The notes under the pieces were generated by a model. It ran no database searches and was not told the origin of the DNA. It saw only the letters and a list, made by a program, of their open reading frames with translations. A DNA stretch of 64,000 nt from CAZBRS01 sp964494475 (lineage in GTDB: Bacteria; Myxococcota_A; UBA9042; CAZBRS01), in NCBI GenBank assembly GCA_964494475.1, contig CAZBRS010000027.1, positions 1 through 64,000 of the forward strand, given 5' to 3'. Below are positions 16,800 to 24,489 of this stretch, piece after piece. The position numbers were made by a program, and so were the translations under genes. Position 1 is the first letter of the stretch. Each line of letters opens with the position of its first letter.

Positions 16800-17228
16800 T
16801 CACGGGTCGCGTCCGGGGGCGGGATCGCACTCCGAGATCTGCCAGGCCTCGATGCAGACGTTCTTGTAGCAGTAGCCACAGACCCACCCGCCTTCGCATC
16901 CGACATCGGGACCCATGTCGCGGCAGTCCTTCGTGACGTCGCCGCTGTCGTCGTACGGGCACGCGTTCTTTATCGTGGCGTAGTCGTGCGGATCCAAGTG
17001 GCCGCCGCTCATCTGGACCGCATGCTCGAGCCCCGTCATGTAGCTGTTGCCGTCGCCGTTTCGGTACCCTACGCGCCCATAGGCCTCGACGCACTGACCG
17101 CAGTACGCACTGGCGCACTTGGTGCTGTCGGCATCGTCGAGGGTGCTCTCGCCTTCGCACGTCGCCAATGTGGCCACAGCTACGAGGAGCAAGGCCCTGC
17201 CGGCCACCGAGACTCCGGGTAGCGGCAT
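16800..17228 (-). CDS. small Cys-rich lipoprotein, unknown function
   Basis: 142 aa from ATG at 17228. N-terminal signal peptide MPLPGVSVAGRALLLVAVATLATC with Cys24 as plausible lipidation site (ATC is a weak lipobox). The mature part has about a dozen Cys (CASAYCGQCVEAYG, CPYDDSG, CRDMGPDVGCEGGWVCGYCYKNVC), suggesting a disulphide-stabilised extracytoplasmic domain. I recognise no family. It starts 4 nt after the AAA ATPase stop, so it may be co-transcribed with that gene even though a functional link is not obvious. Confidence 0.7.
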   Translation of the reverse strand: MPLPGVSVAGRALLLVAVATLATCEGESTLDDADSTKCASAYCGQCVEAYGRVGYRNGDGNSYMTGLEHAVQMSGGHLDPHDYATIKNACPYDDSGDVTKDCRDMGPDVGCEGGWVCGYCYKNVCIEAWQISECDPAPGRDP

Positions 17229-17232
17229 GGGT

Positions 17233-18789
17233 TCAGATCTCCAGCCCCCGCACCTCGCTGACCTGGCCCGTGTCGCCCTCTCCTCCGATGGACGACGCCC
17301 TTCGCGCGCGGCTCTTGGCCCACTCGCGCATGGCGTCGATGCCCTCCTTCATCGTGTAGCTGAGGGGGATGATCTCCTGGCAGCTCTTGACCACGGTGTC
17401 GGTGTCGATGTCGCGCTCGGCGTCGAAGGCGTCGTAGAGGCCGCTGATGATGGCCTGCTCGATCTCCGACCCCGAGAACCCCTGGGTAGCGCCCAGGATC
17501 TTATCGAAGTCGAAGGCCTCGGGGTCGCGCTTGACCTTCTTGACGTGGATCCTGGCGATCTCCTTGCGCTCGTCGGGGGAGGGCAGGTCGACGAAGAAGA
17601 TCTCGTCGAAGCGGCCCTTGCGGAGCAATTCGGGGGGCAGCAGGCTCACGTCGTTGGCGGTGGCGATGACGAAGACCGGGGTCTCTTTCTCCTGCAGCCA
17701 GGTGATGAAGCTGGCGAACACGCGGGCCGTGGTGCCGGCGTCGCTCTGGCCCGAGCTCTTGGTGCCGCTGAAGCCCTTCTCGAGCTCGTCGAGCCACAGG
17801 ATGCAGGGGGCCACGGCCTCGGCGGTCTTGATGGCCTTGCGGATGTTCTCTTCGGACGAGCCCACCAGCGAGCTGAAGACCTTGCCCACGTCGAGGCGGA
17901 GGAGCGGCATCTGCCACAGCGTGCCCACGGCCTTGGCGGTGAGGCTCTTGCCGCAGCCCGGCACGCCGATGAGCAAAATGCCCTTGGGCATGGGCAGGCC
18001 GAACTCGCGGGCGCGCTTGGTGAAGGCCACGTGGCGCTTGCGCAGCCACTCCTTCAGGATCTCGAGGCCGCCCACGTCCTTGAAGGCCTGGCTGGTCTCG
18101 TAGAACTCGAGGATGCCGCTCTTGCGGATGATGTGCTTCTTCTCCTGCAGGATGGTCTCGATGTCGAAGTCGCGCTTGCGCACCAGGCTCTTGGCGAAGA
18201 CGTTGTCGGCCTCTTCGGCGGTGAGCCCGAGCGCCGCCTCGACCACCTGGTCCAGGAGGTCGGGGTCCTGCTTCACGTTCAGGGGCAGGTTGCCGGCCGA
18301 GCGCACCCACTTCATGACGATCTGCTCGATCTCGTCGCGGCCCGGCAGGCCGAAGTCGACCACCGCCATCTCCTTCTCGAGCTCGAGGGTCGGGCGCAGC
18401 GTGGGCGACAGCAGAATCAGCGTGCGCTTGTACTCCTTGTAGCCCGCGGGCTTCTTGAACTCGCGGCTGATGTCGCGCAGCTTGCGCACCACGGCCGGGT
18501 CCTGGAGGTACGGGTGGAAGTCGCGCAGCACGAACAGGCAGTCGTCCTCGTACTTCAGCAGGAACTCGAGGGCGCGCTGGGGGTCCTTGATGTCGCCGTA
18601 CTCCTGGGTGCCGAGCAGCGACATGAAGCCGTCGGTGATGGACCAGCCCATCACCTGGCGCTTGCGGCGCTGGGCGATGCCGATCAGGCCCTCCTCCACG
18701 CGCTTCTCCTCGGGCGAGACGATGTAGATGAGGGGGTACGAGGCGCGGATCAGGTCCTCGACCTCGGTGATGCTGTCGATGTTCGGCAT
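17233..18789 (-). CDS. Ycf46-like AAA ATPase
   Basis: 518 aa; ATG at 18789 with GGAGG upstream. N-terminal ~240 residues form the Ycf46-type regulatory region (IYIVSPEEKRVEEGL, DCLFVLRDFHPYLQD, RTLILLSPTL). The C-terminal AAA module has Walker A GVPGCGKS (275-282), Walker B ILWLDELE (330-337), sensor-1 VIATANDVSLLP and the arginine-bearing LLRKGRFDEIFF, then a lid helix domain. Ycf46-like proteins are AAA ATPases of cyanobacteria, plastids and many bacteria, implicated in stress or carbon regulation but without defined substrate. It follows the FHA coiled-coil gene by 31 nt on the same strand, so an FHA/AAA functional pair is likely. Confidence 0.9.
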   Translation of the reverse strand: MPNIDSITEVEDLIRASYPLIYIVSPEEKRVEEGLIGIAQRRKRQVMGWSITDGFMSLLGTQEYGDIKDPQRALEFLLKYEDDCLFVLRDFHPYLQDPAVVRKLRDISREFKKPAGYKEYKRTLILLSPTLRPTLELEKEMAVVDFGLPGRDEIEQIVMKWVRSAGNLPLNVKQDPDLLDQVVEAALGLTAEEADNVFAKSLVRKRDFDIETILQEKKHIIRKSGILEFYETSQAFKDVGGLEILKEWLRKRHVAFTKRAREFGLPMPKGILLIGVPGCGKSLTAKAVGTLWQMPLLRLDVGKVFSSLVGSSEENIRKAIKTAEAVAPCILWLDELEKGFSGTKSSGQSDAGTTARVFASFITWLQEKETPVFVIATANDVSLLPPELLRKGRFDEIFFVDLPSPDERKEIARIHVKKVKRDPEAFDFDKILGATQGFSGSEIEQAIISGLYDAFDAERDIDTDTVVKSCQEIIPLSYTMKEGIDAMREWAKSRARRASSIGGEGDTGQVSEVRGLEI

Positions 18790-18820
18790 GGTGCGGCCTC
18801 CAGCTTTCGGGCTCGGGGGA

Positions 18821-20674
18821 TCAGGACTTGATGACCTTGGCCAGGCTCTTCTCGGCGCTCTTGACGTCGCCCTCCATGACCTTGATGAGGTCCTTCATGA
18901 GGATGGTGATCTCGATGGGGTCGCCGCCGGCCTTGGAGCGCTTCTCGAGGTCGCCCATGTAGTTCTTCAGCATCGAGACGTTGGCCTCGATCTGCTTGAG
19001 CGTGTCGTCGGTCTTCAGCGAGGCCTCGACGATGCCGTCGAGCTTCTTGGCCGTGCCGTACAGCGCCGACTTCTCGTCGCGCGCGTCGCTGAGCTTGGCC
19101 TCGAGGTCGGCCGCCCTGGACTTGAGGTCGGCCGCCTGCTTCTCGAGGCGCGCCTTGTCGTCGGGGGTGAAGCCCGCGAGATCGGACTGCAGGCGGGTGG
19201 CCTGGCCCTCGAGCTCGTCGAGGCGGGCCTTCAGCGCGGGGTAGCCGGGGTGGGCCTCGATGGCGCCGAGCGCCTGCAGGCGCCCGTCGAGGGCGCCGGC
19301 CTGGACGCGGGCCTCGTCGAGCGCCTTCTTCAGCTCGTCGGCCTCGCGGTTCTTCTGGTAGAAGTCGGCCAGCAGCCGGCGCTTCTCGTCTTCGAGGTCG
19401 GCGAGGCCGGCCCCGATGCGCACGCGCTCGATCTCTTCGTCGCGGGACTTGAGCTCGTAGCGCAGCTCCTCGACGATCTGCTCCTTCTCCTCGACCACCT
19501 CGCGCAGCTGGTTCACGCGCGTCTGCAGGAGGTCGGTGCTGTCGTCGCCGGACTTGTGGGACTCGCGCAGCGACTCGCCCTCTTCGCGGGCCTCCTTCAG
19601 CTCGTACTCGAGGATGTCGATCTTGCGCTGCAGCTCGCTGAGCTCGCGATCGCGCTGCGTGATCTTGATCTTGAGGTCGGCGGAGCGCGAGGCGTCGTCG
19701 TCGGTCTTCTTGCGCGTGTCGGCGACCTGCTCGTCGAGCTCGGCGTTGCGCTTCTCGAGCTCGCCCACGCGGGCGTCGCGCTCGGCCACGTCGGCGCGCA
19801 GGCTGGCCACCAGGCTCTCGGAGGCCTGCACCTGGTCGCGCATCTCCAGGTACTTGCGGGTCAGCCCCTCCATCTGCACCGTCAGACCCGTGGTGCGCGT
19901 CTGCAGCTCTTGCAGCTTGCGCTCGAGCGTGGCGGCGCTGGCCTCGGCCTCGTGGGCGCGTTCTTCGAGCTCGGCGCGCGTGGCGGCCGCGGGTGGTTCG
20001 GCGGCTCCGGCCTTGCCGCCCTCGGCCTTGCCCTTCGGCGCCGGGCTCGCCGCGGCCTTGGCCTCGGGTGCGGCCTTGGCCTCGGGTGCGGCCTTGGCCT
20101 CGGGTGCGGGCCTGGCCTCGGGTGCGGCCTTGGCCTCGGGTGCGGGCCTGGCCTCGGGTGCGGCCTTGGCCTCGGGTGCGGGCCTGGCCTCGGGTGCGGG
20201 CCTGGCCACAGGGGCGGCCTTGGTCTCGGGCGCTGGCTTGGGCTCGGGCGCGGTCTTGCCCTCGGGGGCCGCCTTCGCGGGCGCCGGCGCCGGGCTCGCT
20301 ACGGGCGCCTCGGGGGTCGGCGCGGCCTCCTCGGGCGGCTTGGCCGCCCGCACCGGCGTGTCGGGGCGGGCGTCGTCGGCCATGAGCCGCAGCATGTAGT
20401 TCCCGCACGCGAACTCGTGATTCAGGGGGAGCACGACCGGTGTGTTCGCGGCGATGCGCTCGCCGCCGAGGTACGTGCCGTTGGCCGAGCCCAGGTCTTC
20501 GACCACGAAGCCGCCGTCCTTGACGTACAGCTTGGCGTGCATGCGTGACACCGATTTGTTCTCGGTCACGATGTTGCACGCCGGGTTTCGACCGATGAGG
20601 ATCGGCTTGGCCTCGACCGAGAGGTCGAGCCGCTGTTCGTGGCCATCTTTGTCGGTATAGAAGAGGCGCGCCAC
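18821..20674 (-). CDS. FHA-domain protein with Ala/Pro-rich repeats and long coiled coil
   Basis: 617 aa from GTG at 20674, chosen because AGGAGGA sits about 8 nt upstream and the FHA domain begins directly (VARLFYTDKDG). The FHA domain covers residues ~1-95, with the phosphothreonine-binding residues in LIGRNPACN, SVSRMHAKL and DLGSANGTYL. Then a linker with eight six-residue APEA(K/R)(A/P) repeats, and from about residue 215 to the C-terminus a nearly continuous coiled coil (RAELEERAHEAEASAATLERK... DLEKRSKAGGDP). FHA domains bind phosphothreonine, so the protein probably responds to Ser/Thr kinases, which are abundant in myxobacteria. Upstream of and probably co-transcribed with the AAA ATPase. 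Confidence 0.88.
   Translation of the reverse strand: MARLFYTDKDGHEQRLDLSVEAKPILIGRNPACNIVTENKSVSRMHAKLYVKDGGFVVEDLGSANGTYLGGERIAANTPVVLPLNHEFACGNYMLRLMADDARPDTPVRAAKPPEEAAPTPEAPVASPAPAPAKAAPEGKTAPEPKPAPETKAAPVARPAPEARPAPEAKAAPEARPAPEAKAAPEARPAPEAKAAPEAKAAPEAKAAASPAPKGKAEGGKAGAAEPPAAATRAELEERAHEAEASAATLERKLQELQTRTTGLTVQMEGLTRKYLEMRDQVQASESLVASLRADVAERDARVGELEKRNAELDEQVADTRKKTDDDASRSADLKIKITQRDRELSELQRKIDILEYELKEAREEGESLRESHKSGDDSTDLLQTRVNQLREVVEEKEQIVEELRYELKSRDEEIERVRIGAGLADLEDEKRRLLADFYQKNREADELKKALDEARVQAGALDGRLQALGAIEAHPGYPALKARLDELEGQATRLQSDLAGFTPDDKARLEKQAADLKSRAADLEAKLSDARDEKSALYGTAKKLDGIVEASLKTDDTLKQIEANVSMLKNYMGDLEKRSKAGGDPIEITILMKDLIKVMEGDVKSAEKSLAKVIKS
20055..20203 (-). repeat. 18-bp in-frame tandem repeat (8 units) in FHA gene
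   Basis: Eight near-identical 18-bp units encode alternating APEAKA and APEARP. Exact tandem DNA repeats like this can expand or contract by slippage without breaking the frame; they set the length of the linker between FHA domain and coiled coil. Confidence 0.85.
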
Positions 20675-20710
20675 CGTCGTCCTCCTGGCTCGTTCGGCTT
20701 TTGAGCCCGT

Positions 20711-20740
20711 AGTATAGCCCCGGCTTCGACGCGATGTCAC
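20711..20740 (-). promoter_or_regulatory. promoter of the FHA/AAA operon
   Basis: On the minus strand: GTGACA (-35), 18-bp spacer, TATACT (-10), 37 bp upstream of the GTG start. Confidence 0.45.
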
Positions 20741-20747
20741 CCTCGGA

Positions 20748-20776
20748 TTGCGCGACGGGAGCGCCGGCTCTACAAT
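20748..20776 (+). promoter_or_regulatory. promoter of the phosphoesterase gene, placed for a leaderless mRNA
   Basis: TTGCGC, 17-bp spacer, TACAAT. The -10 box ends 6 nt before the ATG at 20,783, so transcription should begin at or next to the start codon, and no ribosome site is present. Confidence 0.5.
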
Positions 20777-20782
20777 GCGCGC

Positions 20783-21514
20783 ATGCGCGTAGCCCTCCTC
20801 GCCGACATCCACGCGAACCTGCCCGCCCTCGAGGCGGTGCAGCGCGACATCGACCGGGTCGGCGTCGACGCCGAGCTCTGCCTGGGCGACGTGCTCGGCT
20901 ACGGTGCTTTCCCGAACGAATGCACGGAGTTCGTGCGCGAGCGCGGGGTCCGGTGCCTGGCCGGAAACCACGATCTGGCCATCCTCGATTGGCTCGACGC
21001 GTCGTCGTACCATCCCGACGCGCTGACCGCCATCCAGTGGCAACGCTCCGAGCTCGCGGCCATCAACCGCGCCTGGGTCTCCCGTTTCGAGAGCTCGGCC
21101 TCCCTCGACGGCTTCGACGCCATGCACGGGGTGCCCCCGCGGCCGCTCGACTTCGAGTACCTGCTGGGCCTCGAGGGCGCCGCCCGCATGGTGCACCGGT
21201 TCCCCATGCTCGCGCGCACCACGTTCATCGGGCACTCGCACCTGACCAAGACGTTCGTGGTCCGTCGCGACCGCGCGTTCGAGGTGAGCGCGGCCGAGAT
21301 CCGTCTGCCCGACGACGCGCGCACCATCGTCACGGTGGGCAGCGTCGGCCAGCCCCGCGATCGCAACCCCGCGGCGTCGTGGGTGTTGTTCGACACCGAA
21401 GCGCGCCTGGTGCGCTACCGCCGCGTCGAGTACGACGTGCGCGCCGCCGCCCGGGCCATCCGCGAGCGCGGCCTGCCGCCCTTCCTGGCCGACCGGCTCT
21501 TCTACGGAATATGA
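20783..21514 (+). CDS. calcineurin-like metallophosphoesterase
   Basis: 243 aa. All metal-ligand motifs of the YfcE/MJ0936-like phosphodiesterase group are present: ADIHANLPAL (Asp, His), CLGDVLGYG (Asp), LAGNHDLAIL (Asn, His), and later FIGHSHLTKTF (GHSH) with VTVGSVGQPRDRN. No signal peptide, so the enzyme is cytoplasmic. Family members hydrolyse phosphodiesters or cyclic nucleotides; the natural substrate is unknown here. There is no Shine-Dalgarno sequence and the -10 box ends 6 nt before the ATG, consistent with a leaderless transcript. Its stop overlaps the lipB start (ATGA). Confidence 0.9.
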   Translation: MRVALLADIHANLPALEAVQRDIDRVGVDAELCLGDVLGYGAFPNECTEFVRERGVRCLAGNHDLAILDWLDASSYHPDALTAIQWQRSELAAINRAWVSRFESSASLDGFDAMHGVPPRPLDFEYLLGLEGAARMVHRFPMLARTTFIGHSHLTKTFVVRRDRAFEVSAAEIRLPDDARTIVTVGSVGQPRDRNPAASWVLFDTEARLVRYRRVEYDVRAAARAIRERGLPPFLADRLFYGI

Positions 21515-22239
21515 ACCGGGGGCCTTCGCTCCCCTGGGAGGCCGGCCACGCCTCGTCGCGTGTGCCCGTCCGATGGCTGGGCCGCGTGCCTTATTGGAAG
21601 GCGCTCCTGCTCCAGCGGCGCCTGCGAGCCGCCGTGCTCGCGGGCGAGCTGCCGGGCGCGCTCCTCCTCTGCGAGCACCCGCCGGTGGTCACGCTGGGTC
21701 GTCGCGCCTCCGCGGCCGATCTGTTGACCTCGGCCGACGAGCTGCGTCGCGGCGGCGTGGCGCTCTTCCGGGTCGAGCGCGGCGGTCGCGCGACCTGGCA
21801 CGGGCCGGGCCAGCTGGTGGGCTACCCCGTGGTGGCGCTGCCGGTCGGCGTGAGCCCGTCGCGCTTCGTCGAGCTGCTGGCGGCTCGCCTGGTCGATCTG
21901 CTGACCGGCCTGGGGGTGGAGGCGTCGTGGTCGGCCGAGGCCCCGGGCCTGTGGACTCCCTCGGGCAAGATCGCCGCGCTCGGGCTGCACACGCATCGGG
22001 GCGTCCTGGTGCACGGCTTCGCCCTTAACCTCTGCCCCGACCTGGCCTACTCCCGGCTCATCGATCCGTGCGGCCTGGGCGCTCGCGGCGTGACCAGCGT
22101 GCTGCGGGAGCGGGGCCTCCGGCTTCCCCCCGCCCGGGTCGCGGCCGCCATCCTGCGCCACGGCCTCGACCGGGCCGCCGGCCAGGAGGCGCTGGAGGGC
22201 GGTCCCGATGCAGGCCTCTGCGTTGATCGGCGATCGTGA
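21511..22239 (+). CDS. lipB: octanoyl-[ACP]:protein octanoyltransferase LipB
   Basis: 242 aa from ATG at 21511, overlapping the previous stop by 4 nt; the frame upstream of this is shadow sequence. LipB transfers octanoate from acyl carrier protein to lipoyl domains, the first step of lipoic acid synthesis. Seen: LLCEHPPVVTLGRR, RGGRATWHGPGQLVGYPVV (residues ~91-109), catalytic Lys153 in SGKIAALGL, HGFALNL, and catalytic Cys187 in DPCGL. Length and motif order fit the family. No lipA lies in the window, so lipoate synthase must be elsewhere. Confidence 0.95.
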   Translation: MNRGPSLPWEAGHASSRVPVRWLGRVPYWKALLLQRRLRAAVLAGELPGALLLCEHPPVVTLGRRASAADLLTSADELRRGGVALFRVERGGRATWHGPGQLVGYPVVALPVGVSPSRFVELLAARLVDLLTGLGVEASWSAEAPGLWTPSGKIAALGLHTHRGVLVHGFALNLCPDLAYSRLIDPCGLGARGVTSVLRERGLRLPPARVAAAILRHGLDRAAGQEALEGGPDAGLCVDRRS

Positions 22240-22251
22240 ATCGAGTATAAG
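22223..22251 (+). promoter_or_regulatory. promoter of the TerB-like gene
   Basis: TTGATC, 17-bp spacer, TATAAG, 26 bp upstream of the ATG at 22,278. It overlaps the 3' end of lipB, so the TerB-like gene can be expressed independently. Confidence 0.5.
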
Positions 22252-22277
22252 AATCCGACCACGCGACGAGGCGGCCC

Positions 22278-23237
22278 ATGGGGGTCATCCAGAGTCTGCT
22301 CCACAGCACCACCGAGCGCGTCTCGATCCCCGACGTGCGCAAGGCGGGCTACGTGCAGGCCTTGCGTGGATTGAACCAGCTTCAGCCCGATCTCGCGCGC
22401 GACGACGGCGTCGTGCTCGAGCGCGCCTGGGCCTGCCGCTCGGTGAACCCCGAGCGCCCCGTCACCTGGTACCGGTTCGCGTTCAAGGTGCCGGCCGGGG
22501 TCGACGAGCCGCTCGCGTTCCTCTCGATCCACCGCAGCGACCTCGAGCCCGTGCGCGTTCGCGTGCCCGGCCACAACCTCGAGCTCGGCGGCCTCTTCGT
22601 GCTGTACCACCCCCTCCTGGCCGCGTCCGACACCCAGTCGGCCGAGTTCGCGGTTTCGCACTACGCGCTCTCGTTGCCCGCGGGGCGCCAGCAGCTCGTG
22701 GCCGTCTTCGGCCTGGCGTCGAGCAACGGTCGCCTGCGCGTGGCCGAGCGCCTGCCGCTCCTGGCCGACGTCGTCACGGACCAGTTCGTCGACGTCGATC
22801 CGTCGGAGCTCGACGCCTCGACGACCGCGGGCGGAAGCAACGCCATGCTCGAGGCCGTGGTGCAGCTCTCGCTCTTCGTGGCCTTCGCCGACGGCCACTA
22901 CGATCGCAAGGAGGAGCAGGCCATCCTGGCGGCGCTCCTCGACCTCGACGACCCGCCCCAGGAGCGGCGCTCGGGGTTCCTGTCCGAGCTGCAGGAGGCC
23001 GCGCGCACGTTCCGTTACAAGAAGGAGATCCTCGACGAGCACTGCCAGAAGGCCAAGCTCGGCCTGGCGCCCGAGGGCCGCTCGCTCCTGGTCGGCGTGC
23101 TCTTCCGGGTCGCCACCATCGACGGCATCCTGCACGCCAACGAAGAAAAGCTGCTGCGCTACGTGGCGGCGCAGGTCGGGGTCCCGCTCTCCGAAGTCCA
23201 GGCCCGCATCGACGACTTCTTCGCCCTCGGCGGGTAG
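22278..23237 (+). CDS. TerB-like domain protein
   Basis: 319 aa, cytoplasmic (no signal or membrane helix). The N-terminal ~190 residues form a strand-rich region of unknown family (VTWYRFAFKVPAGVDEPLAFL). The C-terminal ~125 residues are an all-helical TerB/tellurite-resistance-like fold with its two acidic signatures: FVAFADGHYDRKEEQAIL and FRVATIDGILHANEEKLLRYVA, both with the DG...EE pattern thought to bind metal. TerB domains often act in stress or membrane-linked signalling rather than tellurite resistance as such. No ter genes are nearby, so it is better read as an orphan TerB-like sensor. Confidence 0.75.
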   Translation: MGVIQSLLHSTTERVSIPDVRKAGYVQALRGLNQLQPDLARDDGVVLERAWACRSVNPERPVTWYRFAFKVPAGVDEPLAFLSIHRSDLEPVRVRVPGHNLELGGLFVLYHPLLAASDTQSAEFAVSHYALSLPAGRQQLVAVFGLASSNGRLRVAERLPLLADVVTDQFVDVDPSELDASTTAGGSNAMLEAVVQLSLFVAFADGHYDRKEEQAILAALLDLDDPPQERRSGFLSELQEAARTFRYKKEILDEHCQKAKLGLAPEGRSLLVGVLFRVATIDGILHANEEKLLRYVAAQVGVPLSEVQARIDDFFALGG

Positions 23238-23273
23238 CCGGTTGGGGCGGGGCAGATCCACGCCGGAGGTGTG

Positions 23274-24458
23274 ATGGTTCCCAAGTACCCGTGCGGCAAG
23301 GCGTGCATCACGCCCGAGGACATCGCCGCCGTCGATCGCGTGCTCGAGTCCGGGATCCTCAGCCGGGGGCCCATCGTCGTCGAGTTCGAGACCACCTTCG
23401 CCGACCTGGTCGGGTCGCGGCACGCCGTGGCCGTGTCCAGCGGTACCGCGGGGCTGCACCTGGCCACGTTCGCGCTGAACGCCGGCCCCGACACGCGCTG
23501 GATCAGCACGCCCAACACCTTCGTGCGCACGGTCAACGCCGTGGTGCACGGGGGCGGCACGCCCGTGCTGGTCGACATCAACCCCGAGACCTGGCTGGTC
23601 GAGATCTCCCAGTTGTCCCAGGCCCTCGAGCGCCACCGCGACAAGAAGGCCGTGGCCGGCGTGCTGCCGGTGCACTTCGCGGGCCTGCCCGTCAACATGG
23701 AGGCCCTGGGGCGCCTGGCCAAGCCGCTCGGCGTGCGCGTCATCGAGGACGCCAGCTACGCGCTGGGCGCCATCTGGGAGGACACGCGCGGCACCAGCCA
23801 CACGGTGGGCGACTGCGCGTTCTCGGATCTGACCGTCTTCTCGTTCGACCCCAACAAGCCCATCACCACGGGCGAGGGGGGCATGATCACCACGAACGAC
23901 GACGAGCTGGCCGAGCGCCTTCGGTTGCTGCGCGACCACGGCGTGGTGCGCGACCAGGCGTCGTTGCCCGAGAGCCCGGGCCCCTGGTACTTCGAGATGC
24001 GCGAGCTCGGCTTCAACTTCCGCATGAGCGAGCTCCACGCGGCCCTCGGCCTCTCGCAGCTGGGGCGGCTGGCCGCCAACGTGCAGGCCCGGCGCGACCT
24101 GGCGCTGGTCTACGACCGCCGCTTCGCCGAGGTCGAGGGGGTCACGCCCCAGCGCCAGCCCAAGTACGCCATCTCGGCCTACACCTTCTACACCGTACGC
24201 GTCGACTTCGCGCGCTTCGGCAAGTCGCGCCGGGTGGTGATGGAGGCGCTGCTCGATCGCGGCATCGCCACCGCCGTGCACTACGTGCCGCTGCACCTGC
24301 AGCCCTATTACCAGCAGCGCTTCGGCTTCACCGAGGGGCAGTTCCCGGTGGCCGAGCAGTACTACGACGAGGCCCTGACGTTGCCCATGTACCCGGGCCT
24401 CACGCCGGCCGACGCCGAGCACATCGCCGACGAGCTCGTCCTCGTGCTCAACACGTGA
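23274..24458 (+). CDS. DegT/DnrJ/EryC1/StrS-family PLP aminotransferase
   Basis: 394 aa. ATG at 23274 (GGAGG upstream) rather than the GTG directly before it. The fold of nucleotide-sugar aminotransferases is clear: SRGPIVVEFET, AVSSGTAGLHLA, STPNTFVRTVNAV, VLPVHFAGLP, VIEDASYALGA (Asp of PLP), and the PLP-lysine region VFSFDPNKPITTGEGGM. Related enzymes usually have FSFHP(N/V)K; here the His is Asp. It would convert a keto-sugar nucleotide to an amino sugar for surface polysaccharide. No other sugar-pathway gene is adjacent, which is unusual for this family. Confidence 0.9.
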   Translation: MVPKYPCGKACITPEDIAAVDRVLESGILSRGPIVVEFETTFADLVGSRHAVAVSSGTAGLHLATFALNAGPDTRWISTPNTFVRTVNAVVHGGGTPVLVDINPETWLVEISQLSQALERHRDKKAVAGVLPVHFAGLPVNMEALGRLAKPLGVRVIEDASYALGAIWEDTRGTSHTVGDCAFSDLTVFSFDPNKPITTGEGGMITTNDDELAERLRLLRDHGVVRDQASLPESPGPWYFEMRELGFNFRMSELHAALGLSQLGRLAANVQARRDLALVYDRRFAEVEGVTPQRQPKYAISAYTFYTVRVDFARFGKSRRVVMEALLDRGIATAVHYVPLHLQPYYQQRFGFTEGQFPVAEQYYDEALTLPMYPGLTPADAEHIADELVLVLNT

Positions 24459-24489
24459 GCCCGTCGAGGCGAGCCTTCTGGAGGAAGCC

